Assembly (NCBI RefSeq): GCF_049680855.1
Contig: NZ_JBMPGS010000001.1
Span: 310,001-374,000, forward strand
Source of the DNA: Salinimicrobium sp049680855
GTDB taxonomy: Bacteria; Bacteroidota; Bacteroidia; Flavobacteriales; Flavobacteriaceae
Length of the DNA: 64,000 bases
Direction of reading: 5' to 3'
Translations under genes and position numbers: made by a program
The notes under the pieces: generated by a model
What the model was told of the DNA's origin: nothing
The model's database searches: none
What the model saw: only the letters and a program-made list of their open reading frames with translations
Shown here: piece after piece, positions 26,409 through 35,671 of the stretch
How positions within the stretch are numbered: the stretch's first letter is position 1
How the letters are laid out: each line of letters starts with the position of its first letter

Positions 26409-26476
26409 TTATAACAGCACGTAACATATGCTTTGTGTTTTATACTAATTTTACGACAACTAATTTTATACTTCCT

Positions 26477-28630
26477 ATGAAAAAAGCTATTATGGGTATT
26501 TTTGCTGCCGGAGCATTGGCTTCCTGCGGAAATGAAATTTCAAATGAAACTGCCTTGAACTATCCTGAAACAAAAAAAGTAGATACGTTAACCAATTATT
26601 TTGGCACCGAAGTCAAAGATCCATACCGCTGGCTTGAAGACGATCGAAGCGAAGAAACTGAAGATTGGGTAAAACGCCAGAATGAGGTGACTTTCGGTTA
26701 CCTGGAGTCGATCCCTTTTCGAGAAGAGTTAAAAAACCGCCTTTCTGAACTTTGGAATTATGAGAAAATAAGCTCTCCTTCAAAAGAAGGTGATTACATC
26801 TATTTCTACAAAAATGACGGACTGCAAAATCAGTACGTGGTTTACAGGAAAAAGAATGAAAACGATGCTCCCGAAGTTTTCCTTGATCCAAACAAATTCA
26901 GTGAGGACGGTACAACTTCCTTAGCCGGAATGTCATTTTCGGAAGATGGAAAAACCCTTGCCTACAGCATTTCTGAAGGCGGAAGTGACTGGAGAAAAGT
27001 CATCGTTATGGATGTAGAAACTGAAGAGGTTAAGGAAGATACTCTGGTAGACGTAAAATTCAGCGGCGTTTCCTGGAAAGGAAATGAAGGTTTCTACTAT
27101 TCAAGCTATGACAAGCCCGAAGGAAGTGAACTTTCCGCTAAAACAGATCAACATAAATTATACTACCATAAACTTGGCACAAGCCAGGAAAATGATAAAT
27201 TGGTCTTTGGCGGAACTGAAACTCAGAAACACCGTTATGTAGGTGGTAGTGTGACCGAAGACAATCGTTACCTGTTCATTTCGGCAAGAAATTCTACTTC
27301 AGGAGGAAAATTGTTCATGATGGATCTTACACAAGATAATCCGGAGCTAGTAACCATTCTTGACAATGAAGACACCGATAGTTACGTGATCGAGAATGTT
27401 GGCAGCAAACTATATATCGTGACCAATAGAAATGCACCAAACAGGAAGATCGTAACTGTAGACGCTTCCAATCCAAAGCCCGAAAACTGGGAAGATTTCA
27501 TTCCTGAAACCGAAAACGTACTCAGTCCGTCTACCGCTGGTGGATATTTCTTTACAGAATATATGAAAGATGCGGTTTCTAACGTAAAGCAGTATGACTA
27601 CGAAGGAAATCTTATGCGTGAAGTTGAACTTCCGGGAATTGGTTCTGCAGGTGGTTTTGGAGCTAAAAAAGAGGAAGATGTACTTTACTACAACTTCACG
27701 AACTATGTTACCCCGGGAAGTATCTATAAGTATAATATTAAAGAAGGTACTTCGGAACTTTACAACAAACCAAGTATCGACTTTAATTCTGAAGACTATA
27801 CCAGCGAACAGGTTTTCTACACCTCAAAAGACGGTACTAAGATCCCAATAATCATCACCTATAAAAAAGGGCTGGAGCTCAACGGAAAGAACCCTACAAT
27901 CCTATACGGATATGGTGGTTTCAACGTGAGCCTTACCCCTTCTTTCAGCATTGCCAATGCCGTTTGGATGGAGCAAGGCGGAATTTACGCCGTTCCCAAC
28001 CTTCGGGGAGGTGGCGAATACGGAAAAGAATGGCATGACGCCGGGACTAAACTTCAGAAGCAAAATGTTTTTGACGATTTCATCGCAGCTGCGGAATACC
28101 TTATCGAAAATGACTACACTTCTAAAGATTACCTTGCAATTCGCGGTGGTTCCAACGGCGGACTGTTAGTAGGTGCGACCATGACGCAGCGGCCAGATCT
28201 TATGAAAGTGGCATTGCCAGCCGTGGGTGTACTTGACATGTTGCGTTACCATACATTTACAGCCGGTGCCGGTTGGGCGTACGATTACGGTACAGCCCAG
28301 GACAACCCTAAAATGTTCAATTATCTGCTCAACTATTCGCCTGTTCATAACGTTGAAAAAGGAGAGCAGTATCCCGCGACTTTGATCACGACAGGTGATC
28401 ACGATGACCGCGTGGTTCCTGCGCACTCTTTCAAATTTGCTGCTGAACTGCAGGAAAAACAAGCCGGTAACAATCCCGTATTAATTCGTATTGAGACCAA
28501 TGCAGGACACGGTGCAGGGACCCCGGTTAGCAAAACTATTGAGCAGTACGCAGATATCTTCGGATTTACCCTGTACAACATGGGCTTCGAAGAATTACCT
28601 AAAAAAGACGGAAAAGAAATAAAAGGATAA
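26477..28630 (+). CDS. Prolyl oligopeptidase family serine peptidase (S9A), lipoprotein
   Basis: About 717 residues. MKKAIMGIFAAGALASCGNE has a lipobox ALASC, so it is a secreted lipoprotein. The N-terminal part (about 25-420) is the seven-blade beta-propeller with DPYRWLEDDRSEETEDWV at its start. The catalytic domain has RGGSNGGLLVGA (nucleophile Ser, near residue 560), GDHDDRVVP (Asp) and NAGHGAG (His). The enzyme cuts short peptides after proline in the periplasm, probably for peptide nutrition. The ATG at 26477 is chosen because it opens the signal peptide; the frame runs further up to 26435 without one. It is a single gene with its own terminator. Confidence 0.94.
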   Translation: MKKAIMGIFAAGALASCGNEISNETALNYPETKKVDTLTNYFGTEVKDPYRWLEDDRSEETEDWVKRQNEVTFGYLESIPFREELKNRLSELWNYEKISSPSKEGDYIYFYKNDGLQNQYVVYRKKNENDAPEVFLDPNKFSEDGTTSLAGMSFSEDGKTLAYSISEGGSDWRKVIVMDVETEEVKEDTLVDVKFSGVSWKGNEGFYYSSYDKPEGSELSAKTDQHKLYYHKLGTSQENDKLVFGGTETQKHRYVGGSVTEDNRYLFISARNSTSGGKLFMMDLTQDNPELVTILDNEDTDSYVIENVGSKLYIVTNRNAPNRKIVTVDASNPKPENWEDFIPETENVLSPSTAGGYFFTEYMKDAVSNVKQYDYEGNLMREVELPGIGSAGGFGAKKEEDVLYYNFTNYVTPGSIYKYNIKEGTSELYNKPSIDFNSEDYTSEQVFYTSKDGTKIPIIITYKKGLELNGKNPTILYGYGGFNVSLTPSFSIANAVWMEQGGIYAVPNLRGGGEYGKEWHDAGTKLQKQNVFDDFIAAAEYLIENDYTSKDYLAIRGGSNGGLLVGATMTQRPDLMKVALPAVGVLDMLRYHTFTAGAGWAYDYGTAQDNPKMFNYLLNYSPVHNVEKGEQYPATLITTGDHDDRVVPAHSFKFAAELQEKQAGNNPVLIRIETNAGHGAGTPVSKTIEQYADIFGFTLYNMGFEELPKKDGKEIKG

Positions 28631-28652
28631 ATTATTATCATTTTTGAAATTC

Positions 28653-28683
28653 AAATCCCCGGAAGCATTTTCGGGGATTTTTT
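28653..28683 (+). terminator. Terminator of the prolyl oligopeptidase gene
   Basis: AAATCCCCG pairs with CGGGGATTT around a GAAGCATTTT loop, then T residues. Confidence 0.85.
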
Positions 28684-28769
28684 GATTTTGGGTTAGCCTG
28701 AAAACATCCTTCTAAAGCACTTTTTTAAGTAGGCTGGGCTGCGTATCTTTAAACTTCTGAATCCTCATT

Positions 28770-29744
28770 ATGTTAACAGTCAAAAATGTCACTTTTGGAT
28801 ACACCGAAAAACCTTTTATCAAGAACCTGAGTTTTACTATTCAAAAAGGAGAAAATGTTTCTATCATTGGCGCCAGCGGATGCGGAAAAAGTACTCTTTT
28901 ACAGATCATTTACGGCTTGCATCATGTGGAAGGACAAATCTTTTGGAAGGACAAGGAGCTATTAGGGCCTAATTTCAATATTGTTCCCGGGGAGGAATTC
29001 ATCAAGTATCTTACGCAGGACTTTGATCTTATGCCGCCGCTCACCGTGGCCGAAAATGTAGGAAAGCACCTGTCAAATATGTATCCGCGGAAAAAGCAGC
29101 AACGGGTGAAGGAACTTCTGGAGCTGGTGGAAATGGCCGACATGGCAAAAGCCAAAGCAAAATTCCTGAGCGGCGGACAACAACAAAGGGTGGCGCTGGC
29201 GAGGGCTTTAGCCAATCCGCCGGAGATATTGCTGCTGGATGAACCCTTTAGCCATATTGATCATTTCAGGAAGAACAACCTTCGCAGAAATCTTTTTTCA
29301 TATTTCAAAGAGAACAATATCACCTGCCTTGTCGCTACCCATGACAGCACAGATGCCCTTTCTTTTGCCGATAAAACGTTCGCCATGAGAACCGGAAAAA
29401 TAATTGCTGAAGGCACACCAAAAGAACTCTACCAAAATCCCAAAAATGCCTATGTCGCATCACTTTTTGGAGAAGTAAATGAGCTGCCTGTTGCACTATT
29501 TCTGCCGGAGGAAAAAGGCAGAAAAAATGTCATTTTATATCCGCATGAGATTCAGGTAAAAAAAACAGCAGGAATTGAGGTGAATGTGAAAAAATCCTTC
29601 TTTAAAGGAGCACATTTTCTTATTCAGGCAGAAATCAATGGGAAAAACCACTTTTTTGAAGCTCCGGAAGCACTTGAACCGGGAAAAACAGTACGGATTA
29701 ATGTGTCAAAAGAATTAATTCTATCACGGGTGCGTCAAAAATGA
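28770..29744 (+). CDS. ABC transporter ATP-binding protein
   Basis: A 324-residue ABC ATPase. GASGCGKST (near residues 35-43) is Walker A, LSGGQQQRVALARAL (near 132-146) the signature, EILLLDEPFSHID (near 152-164) Walker B, and VATHDSTDALSFADKTF has the switch His. Residues from about 235 form a C-terminal domain of the TOBE type found in ion, sugar and molybdate/iron importers. No permease gene is near, so the partner is unknown. Three palindrome-like AAAATG(N)CATTTT sites fall on this gene: a relaxed one at the start (28,783-28,796), one inside (29,524-29,536) and one over the stop (29,738-29,750). Confidence 0.9.
   Translation: MLTVKNVTFGYTEKPFIKNLSFTIQKGENVSIIGASGCGKSTLLQIIYGLHHVEGQIFWKDKELLGPNFNIVPGEEFIKYLTQDFDLMPPLTVAENVGKHLSNMYPRKKQQRVKELLELVEMADMAKAKAKFLSGGQQQRVALARALANPPEILLLDEPFSHIDHFRKNNLRRNLFSYFKENNITCLVATHDSTDALSFADKTFAMRTGKIIAEGTPKELYQNPKNAYVASLFGEVNELPVALFLPEEKGRKNVILYPHEIQVKKTAGIEVNVKKSFFKGAHFLIQAEINGKNHFFEAPEALEPGKTVRINVSKELILSRVRQK
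29524..29536. repeat. 13-bp palindrome inside the ABC gene
   Basis: Exact AAAATGTCATTTT within the coding sequence. Confidence 0.5.
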
Positions 29745-29750
29745 CATTTT
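29738..29750. repeat. 13-bp palindrome over the ABC stop codon
   Basis: Exact AAAATGACATTTT; the TGA stop (29,742-29,744) is part of the motif. Confidence 0.55.
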
Positions 29751-29761
29751 AAAGGGACTTT

Positions 29762-30217
29762 TTAGAGAACCTTCAGGATCTTGTTGGTGATCCCGTTAAA
29801 AGTAAATTCCTCGCTTTCGCTCCTTCCCGTCATAGCCTGCGCAACAGGAGAGCCGGCGCCAATGGCATAAAATTTCTCTCCCTCAACTTCCAATTCCCCT
29901 GCAGGAATTGAAATAAAATAATTCACTTTTTCAGTTTTTACCACGCTGCCAAATTCCACTTTTTCCGAAGTCTGTTTTTCTTTGATAAAGGTCAGCGTTT
30001 TTTTGAGTCGGCTGTATTGTTCCAGTTGCGCAGAAAGTTTCTCAAACTCCAGGTGCAGCATTGCACGGCCCGTTTCATATTTATCACCCATGGAGCACTT
30101 GGTTTCCAGCTTGAGCGCATCTTCAAGGTCTGCAATTGCGGTATGAATGCGTTGAATACGATCTTCCACGTAATTCCCGGCAGCTGTTTTCAACTTGTGT
30201 ATCAATTCTGAATTCAT
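29762..30217 (-). CDS. GreA/GreB C-terminal-like protein (transcription elongation factor-like)
   Basis: A 151-residue protein. The N-terminal half (about 1-80) is predicted helical, with heptad-like ALKLETK and LEKLSAQLEQYSRLKK stretches. The C-terminal half resembles the GreA/GreB FKBP-like domain that binds RNA polymerase: GSVVKTEKVNYFISIPAGE and IGAGSPVAQAMTGRSESEEF, the latter matching the SPIARALIGK-type motif. It is not a classic GreA, since the N-terminal coiled coil lacks the usual acidic tip pattern. It is the last gene of a tight run, 4 bases after mtgA. Confidence 0.72.
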   Translation of the reverse strand: MNSELIHKLKTAAGNYVEDRIQRIHTAIADLEDALKLETKCSMGDKYETGRAMLHLEFEKLSAQLEQYSRLKKTLTFIKEKQTSEKVEFGSVVKTEKVNYFISIPAGELEVEGEKFYAIGAGSPVAQAMTGRSESEEFTFNGITNKILKVL

Positions 30218-30221
30218 ACTA

Positions 30222-30890
30222 TTATTCGAAATTTAATCGGCCAAGGTTATTCATTTGCCGTTGAATCCAGCTCTTTCGCTGCTGAATATAATTACTGGCG
30301 GGACTGGCATTATACTGCCGCGGATTAGGCAAGATAGCCGCGATCGCAGCAGCTTCAAAAGGTGCCAAATTTTCTGCAAATTTCCCAAACCAGATTTGAG
30401 CTGCAGCCTCTGCTCCATACACTCCTTTTCCCATTTCTATACTGTTCAAATACACTTCCAGGATGCGTTCTTTGCTCCAGAAAAGTTCAATTAAAAATGT
30501 GAAATAGACTTCGAAACCTTTTCTTATCCAGCTGCTTTGTGGCCACAAAAACACATTTTTCGCAGTCTGCTGGGAAATGGTACTTGCCCCGCGTGCGCGT
30601 TTTCGGGTTTTGTTCTCTTCGATCGCCTTTTTGATAGCTTCATAATCAAAACCGTTGTGGCTTAAAAAATTCTGATCTTCACTGGCTACCACCGCCAGTT
30701 GTAAGTTGGGAGAAATCTCTTCCATTGGCACCCAGTCATGTTTTATTTCCTCATCGAGATGTTCAAAATACCGAATCGCCATCAATGGAGTAAACGGCAC
30801 CGGAACCCATTTAAAAAGCACAACTAAAAATATGCTGATGATGAAAAACCAAACAAGTAGCTTTAGGATAAATTTAAAAAAGCGTTTCAT
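30222..30890 (-). CDS. mtgA: Monofunctional biosynthetic peptidoglycan transglycosylase
   Basis: A 222-residue inner-membrane enzyme of glycosyltransferase family 51 that polymerises lipid II into glycan chains. An N-terminal membrane anchor (about residues 8-27) is followed by VVASEDQNFLSHNGFDYEA with the catalytic Glu (near residue 70), RARGASTISQQTAKNVFL, ERILEVYLNSIEMGKGVYG and EAAAQIWFGK, all GT51 motifs. The length fits MtgA. It lies 3 bases after the FAD oxidoreductase and 4 before the GreA-like gene, so the three are one transcript. Confidence 0.94.
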   Translation of the reverse strand: MKRFFKFILKLLVWFFIISIFLVVLFKWVPVPFTPLMAIRYFEHLDEEIKHDWVPMEEISPNLQLAVVASEDQNFLSHNGFDYEAIKKAIEENKTRKRARGASTISQQTAKNVFLWPQSSWIRKGFEVYFTFLIELFWSKERILEVYLNSIEMGKGVYGAEAAAQIWFGKFAENLAPFEAAAIAAILPNPRQYNASPASNYIQQRKSWIQRQMNNLGRLNFE

Positions 30891-30893
30891 AGC

Positions 30894-32009
30894 TTACTGT
30901 ATTAGATCTGCCAGTTCTTTCCCTATGAGGCTGCCAATGGCAATACCCATCCCCGAGAGGCGAACCCCGCAGAAAACATTGTCAGAAATTTGTTTTACTA
31001 CCGGCTTTTTCTGATTACCAACGCCCATAATTCCGCTCCAGCGATGGTCGATCTCGAAATTTGTATCTGGTAAAATGGTTTTTTCCAGAAGTTCTTCCAG
31101 TTTTTTTTGCACAAGCGCTGTTTCACACATTTCGGTGGTCTCTTCAGCTTTAAAATCGAGATTTCGGCCGCCTCCAAAAAGGATGCGATTTTCCACATTT
31201 CTGAAGTAATAGAAACCTCGATCCAGGTGAAAAGTTCCTTTTATCTTTAAATCAGGAATGGGTTTCGTGATCAACACCTGTGCCCGACCCGGTTTTACTT
31301 CAGGAATTCCCATTTTTGAAGCAAATCCATTGGTGGCGATCATGAGTTTTTTGCTAGAAAATTCAAATTGATCGGTTTTGATCTTTACAGTCTCCCCGGC
31401 TTCTGCAAATTCTTCAATATTCACATTGTTCAGGATCTTCACTCCTACCGCCTGCACTTTATGAAGCAAAGTCTCCATCACTTTTCCCGTATTGATCTGT
31501 CCCTCGAATTTGCTGTAAATCAATTTCTCCTGAATATTCTGAAATCCAAAGGAATTTTCTTTAATACTAAACACATCCTCTCCAAAAATGGGGTTCAGGA
31601 AACGGTTTATTTTTTTCAGATTGGCACTGCAATGATCATACAGCTCTTTATCCTTTGAAGTGAACAATTCATAGCCGCCGTGAGACTCATAACCTATATT
31701 GCGATCTCCAAGATTCTTCCGAAGCAATTCAAGACCGCTGACTCTCTTTTGGATCACTTCGAGCACTTCCTCTTCAGAATGAGAATTAAGATCATCCAGG
31801 ATCTCTGAAATACTTCCGAAGCAGGCAAATCCGGCGTTTTTGGTACTGGCGCCGTTAGGAAGCAGCCCTTTTTCAAGGATTACGATCCTGGCTTTTGGGA
31901 AACGCCGCTTTAAACTGAGGGCACAGTTGAGGCCGGTAATGCCACTGCCTGCAATAGTAAAATCTATATTGGAAAGCCAGGTTTGTTGTTCCCAGTAGGA
32001 GAAATTCAT
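30894..32009 (-). CDS. FAD-dependent oxidoreductase (D-amino-acid oxidase-like)
   Basis: A 371-residue protein of the DAO/glycine oxidase family. FTIAGSGITGLNCALSLK (near residues 17-34) is the GxGxxG FAD-binding loop and IVILEKGLLPNGASTKNAGF the following one with the ribose-binding Glu. NRILFGGGRNLD and SGMGIAIGSLIGKELAD are the C-terminal FAD contacts. The substrate is probably an amine or amino acid but cannot be named. It lies 41 bases downstream of a secreted hydrolase gene and directly upstream of mtgA on the same strand. No transmembrane span is seen. Confidence 0.85.
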   Translation of the reverse strand: MNFSYWEQQTWLSNIDFTIAGSGITGLNCALSLKRRFPKARIVILEKGLLPNGASTKNAGFACFGSISEILDDLNSHSEEEVLEVIQKRVSGLELLRKNLGDRNIGYESHGGYELFTSKDKELYDHCSANLKKINRFLNPIFGEDVFSIKENSFGFQNIQEKLIYSKFEGQINTGKVMETLLHKVQAVGVKILNNVNIEEFAEAGETVKIKTDQFEFSSKKLMIATNGFASKMGIPEVKPGRAQVLITKPIPDLKIKGTFHLDRGFYYFRNVENRILFGGGRNLDFKAEETTEMCETALVQKKLEELLEKTILPDTNFEIDHRWSGIMGVGNQKKPVVKQISDNVFCGVRLSGMGIAIGSLIGKELADLIQ

Positions 32010-32050
32010 TGTTTTTTGGTTAATCGTGGTTGTTTTTAGAAATGGGCGAA

Positions 32051-33439
32051 TTAATCCCTTTTTTGAATGGTTTCAAGTATCCAGGTGGTCACATCTTTTA
32101 AAACTTCAGGAGCCATGGTTTGCTCAATTTCTTCATATTCAGTAGATAAACCTGATTCGCTCTCCTGAAACAAATGGTTGAGCTTGTCGTAATTTTTGAT
32201 GGTCAAATTATTATTCCCAGCCTCTTCCAGCGCCTTCTCTATTGCCGGTAAATTTATTTCTGAAATGACCTGAAAATCATTTTTTCCATTGATGGCCAAC
32301 ACCGGAACTTCTATTTTTTTCAAAGCTACGGCAGGATCATGCTTTACAAAAGCAACCGTCCAGGGGTCAACGAGCTGTTTACTAATTTGCGTAATGGTTT
32401 CTTCCTTGACTTCAGGACCAAACTTTGCCTTGAAATGATTGAAGACCGCAGTATACATTTGTTCTCCAGGCTCCATTTCCAGGATTATATCATAGGCGCC
32501 GCGAAATATCTCCTGACTTTGCTGCAACACACGCTCTGGCACTCCACTTTTTCTCTCTAATTTCTCTTTTTGAGACAATAATATTTTATCGCCACCTACC
32601 CCGGGAGCAGCAAGCAAAACGAGAAAGGAAATATCTTTATCATTTGCAGCTAACATAGGAGCGATCATACCTCCTTCACTATGACCAATGATCCCGATTT
32701 TTTCAGAATCTATTTCTTTTCTGTTTTTTAAAAATTCGACAGCTGCACGGGCATCATTGGCGAAATTGGCAGTAGTAGCTCCTGCAAATTTTCCGGTAGA
32801 TTTCCCAACCCCACGATCATCATATCGCAAAACAGCAATTCCATTACGAGTTAGGTAATCGGAAAGCACTAAAAAAGGTTTGTGCCCAAGGATCTCTTCA
32901 TTCCTGTCCTGCGGACCGCTACCAGTAATTAATACCACTGCGGGAAAAGTTCCTTCTTTTGCAGGTAAGGTCAATGTACCTGCAAGGGTTACTGATTCTT
33001 CTATATTTTCAAAGCTCACTTCCTCTTCCACATAAGGAAAAGGTCGTTTTGGTTCCTGTGGCCTATTTACTTCTTCTGAAGTACTTATCGGCTTTGCCCG
33101 GGAAAGATCTAAGGGGAGTTGCATCCCACCCTGTTTAAAGGTACCGTTAATCCCCGAATTCTTTAAAATTCCTTCATATGTCATTCCTCCTGCATTTGGA
33201 GCCTTAAGGAGAAGCGTATTATTATTAAAGGAAGTAGAATCTATGGGAATTCCATAAGCGTTTTGCTTTGGACTATCCATCGTAGTAGCATAACCTTCTT
33301 CGGTTTCAGCAATGTGGAAAACAACATCAAGTTGGGTTCCCTGAACATTGAGGATTCCATACCAGTCGCCGGTGATGTCTTGTGCAGTTGCAGAAGTACC
33401 TGTAATCAACAGAAGTAAAAAGGAAATAACGAATTTCAT
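32051..33439 (-). CDS. Secreted alpha/beta hydrolase (peptidase S9/BAAT-like)
   Basis: A 462-residue protein with a signal peptide (MKFVISFLLLLITGTSATAQ). An N-terminal beta domain (about 20-120, DITGDWYGILNVQGTQLDVV) of a type often fused to Bacteroidota hydrolases is followed by an alpha/beta hydrolase fold. VVLITGSGPQDRNE is the oxyanion region, IGIIGHSEGGMIAP (near 250-263) carries the nucleophile Ser, INGKNDFQV the Asp, and YDKLNHLFQ the His. It probably hydrolyses an ester or peptide in the periplasm. Related proteins are often annotated as peptidases or lipases without proof. It leads the run towards the FAD oxidoreductase, mtgA and the GreA-like gene. Confidence 0.87.
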   Translation of the reverse strand: MKFVISFLLLLITGTSATAQDITGDWYGILNVQGTQLDVVFHIAETEEGYATTMDSPKQNAYGIPIDSTSFNNNTLLLKAPNAGGMTYEGILKNSGINGTFKQGGMQLPLDLSRAKPISTSEEVNRPQEPKRPFPYVEEEVSFENIEESVTLAGTLTLPAKEGTFPAVVLITGSGPQDRNEEILGHKPFLVLSDYLTRNGIAVLRYDDRGVGKSTGKFAGATTANFANDARAAVEFLKNRKEIDSEKIGIIGHSEGGMIAPMLAANDKDISFLVLLAAPGVGGDKILLSQKEKLERKSGVPERVLQQSQEIFRGAYDIILEMEPGEQMYTAVFNHFKAKFGPEVKEETITQISKQLVDPWTVAFVKHDPAVALKKIEVPVLAINGKNDFQVISEINLPAIEKALEEAGNNNLTIKNYDKLNHLFQESESGLSTEYEEIEQTMAPEVLKDVTTWILETIQKRD

Positions 33440-33598
33440 ATTAAGAAGTTACGATTTCCTAAATTTAAGTAATTAGGAATAAACCAACAGCATTTAAAAA
33501 GGGAATCCTGGATCCCTTTATTGCCAGCTACAACCCATATTCCTCGCTATTCTCAATGAAGATAAAATCTACAAACGCTTTAGTCCTAAAAACATAGC

Positions 33599-33615
33599 CA
33601 AAAATGACATTTTTG
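33599..33615. repeat. Extended palindrome CAAAAATGACATTTTTG
   Basis: The longest and best copy of the AAAATGNCATTTT palindrome in the window. It lies in the 33,440-33,737 gap, which otherwise holds only the accC terminator at 33,711. Confidence 0.65.
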
Positions 33616-33710
33616 ACACCTCTTTGACAAAGCATTATTTTTAACGACCGATGGTGAGGTAATTATGAAAAAGGAAAGCACATAGCTCTTATTAAATTAT
33701 AGGTACAAAA

Positions 33711-33732
33711 AAGCCCCGAAGATTCGGGGCTT
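33711..33732 (-). terminator. Terminator of the fabH-accB-accC operon
   Basis: AAGCCCCGAA pairs with TTCGGGGCTT. On the minus strand it is followed by TTTTTTG just after the accC stop. Confidence 0.88.
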
Positions 33733-33737
33733 ACTAT

Positions 33738-35090
33738 TTATTCTGTTTCTACCGGTTTCATTTTAAAGGTCTCCATGAATTTGGTAGTATAATTTCCGGC
33801 CACATAATCTGGCTCATCCATTAACTGCCTGTGGAAGGGAATGGTAGTTTTTACTCCTTCTATCACAAACTCATCTAACGCTCTTTTCATTTTATTGATT
33901 GCCTCTTCCCTTGTTTGGGCTGTGGTGATCAATTTAGCGATCATGGAATCATAATTCGGCGGAATCACATACCCACTATAAACGTGCGTATCTATTCTTA
34001 CCCCATGTCCGCCGGGAGCGTGTAGATTTGTGATCTTTCCCGGAGAAGGTCTAAAATCATGATAAGGATCTTCAGCATTAATTCGGCATTCAATGGAATG
34101 TAACTGCGGGAAATAATTCTTTCCTGAGATTGGAATTCCGGCAGCTACAAGAATTTGTTCCCTAATCAGGTCATAATCTATAACCTGTTCGGTGATTGGA
34201 TGTTCCACCTGTATACGGGTGTTCATCTCCATAAAGTAGAAGTTACGGTGTTTATCCACCAAAAATTCCACAGTACCTGCACCTTCATATTTAATAAATT
34301 CAGCCGCTTTTACTGCAGCGTTCCCCATCTCTTCCCGAAGTTTGTCTGTCATGAAAGGAGACGGAGTTTCTTCGGTTAACTTCTGGTGGCGACGCTGTAC
34401 AGAACAATCTCTTTCAGATAAATGACAGGCTTTTCCGGAACTGTCACCTACTACCTGTATTTCGATATGGCGAGGCTCCTCAATAAGTTTTTCCATATAC
34501 ATCCCATCATTTCCAAAAGCAGCACCTGCTTCCTGACGGGCAGAATCCCATGCAGCTCGAAGGTTTTCCTTCTTCCATACGGCACGCATTCCTTTTCCAC
34601 CACCTCCGGCAGTTGCTTTAAGCATGACGGGGAATCCCATATCTAGCGCAATTCGCTCGGCTTCTTCGTAAGATTCAAGAATCCCTTCAGATCCCGGAAC
34701 ACATGGTACGCCAGCCGCTTTCATGGTAGCTTTGGCTGTCGCCTTGTCTCCCATTTTGTCAATCATTTCAGAACTGGCTCCAATAAATTTTATATTGTGT
34801 TCTGCACAAATCTTAGAGAATTTGGCATTTTCTGATAAAAAGCCATATCCAGGATGAATAGCATCTGCATTTGTAATTTCTGCAGCTGAAATAATATTCG
34901 AAATTTTAAGATAGGAAAGGTTACTTGGAGCCGGACCTATACATACTGCTTCATCTGCAAAGCGCACGTGCAGGCTTTCAGCATCGGCAGTGGAATATAC
35001 GGCCACGGTCTTAATCCCCATTTCCTTACAGGTGCGAATTACACGCAGTGCAATTTCGCCTCTGTTGGCAATCAATATTTTTTTAAACAT
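33738..35090 (-). CDS. accC: Acetyl-CoA carboxylase biotin carboxylase subunit
   Basis: A 450-residue cytoplasmic ATP-grasp enzyme that carboxylates biotin on AccB, the first step of fatty acid synthesis. Marks are KKILIANRGEIALRVIRT at the start, KATAGGGGKGMRAVW (near residues 159-173) for ATP binding, HLSERDCSVQRRHQKL (near 230-245) and EMNTRIQVEHPITE (near 288-301). The length matches E. coli AccC (449). It is third in the minus-strand run fabH-accB-accC and is closed by a terminator. Confidence 0.97.
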   Translation of the reverse strand: MFKKILIANRGEIALRVIRTCKEMGIKTVAVYSTADAESLHVRFADEAVCIGPAPSNLSYLKISNIISAAEITNADAIHPGYGFLSENAKFSKICAEHNIKFIGASSEMIDKMGDKATAKATMKAAGVPCVPGSEGILESYEEAERIALDMGFPVMLKATAGGGGKGMRAVWKKENLRAAWDSARQEAGAAFGNDGMYMEKLIEEPRHIEIQVVGDSSGKACHLSERDCSVQRRHQKLTEETPSPFMTDKLREEMGNAAVKAAEFIKYEGAGTVEFLVDKHRNFYFMEMNTRIQVEHPITEQVIDYDLIREQILVAAGIPISGKNYFPQLHSIECRINAEDPYHDFRPSPGKITNLHAPGGHGVRIDTHVYSGYVIPPNYDSMIAKLITTAQTREEAINKMKRALDEFVIEGVKTTIPFHRQLMDEPDYVAGNYTTKFMETFKMKPVETE

Positions 35091-35141
35091 ACCTGTAATT
35101 TTTTTGCAGGCCAGTTACCCCAGCCTAACGATGGTATTATT

Positions 35142-35642
35142 TTATGATGGATCAACTAAAAATAATGGTTGATCAAATTCTACCGGGGAAGAATCGTCTA
35201 CCAATACCTTTACGATCTTACCGGTAACTTCACTTTCTATTTCGTTAAAAAGTTTCATTGCCTCGATCACACAAAGCACGTCTCCCTCTTTGATGCTGTC
35301 TCCAACTTCTACAAATGGACCTTTGTCTGGCGATGGTTTGCGATAGAAAGTTCCAATTATAGGTGATTTTACAGTAACATATTTCGAATCTTCCTGAGCG
35401 GCTGGTTCTTTTTGGCCAGATGAAGCATCAGGTTGTGGGGCAGGTGATGAAGCTTGCGGTTGTTGCATTTGAGGTTGCTGTTGCATTCCCCCCATTGGCA
35501 CCTGTTGCACGATCGTAGTTTCCCGGTTCTCGTCAGATCCTGTTTTGATGGTGATCTTAATATCATCCATCTCCAGCTTAACCTCACTGGCCCCGGATTT
35601 TGCTACGAATTTGATTAAATTCTGAATTTCTTTTAAATCCAT
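35142..35642 (-). CDS. accB: Acetyl-CoA carboxylase biotin carboxyl carrier protein
   Basis: A 166-residue protein. The N-terminal part (about 1-40) is followed by a Gln/Pro/Ala-rich linker (about 48-80). The C-terminal biotinyl domain (about 88-165) contains CVIEAMKLFNEIE, whose Lys is biotinylated. It carries biotin between AccC and the carboxyltransferase. It lies 51 bases before accC and 29 bases after fabH on the same strand. Confidence 0.97.
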   Translation of the reverse strand: MDLKEIQNLIKFVAKSGASEVKLEMDDIKITIKTGSDENRETTIVQQVPMGGMQQQPQMQQPQASSPAPQPDASSGQKEPAAQEDSKYVTVKSPIIGTFYRKPSPDKGPFVEVGDSIKEGDVLCVIEAMKLFNEIESEVTGKIVKVLVDDSSPVEFDQPLFLVDPS

Positions 35643-35671
35643 AAGATTGAATTAAAGTGTTGGGTTTTATT

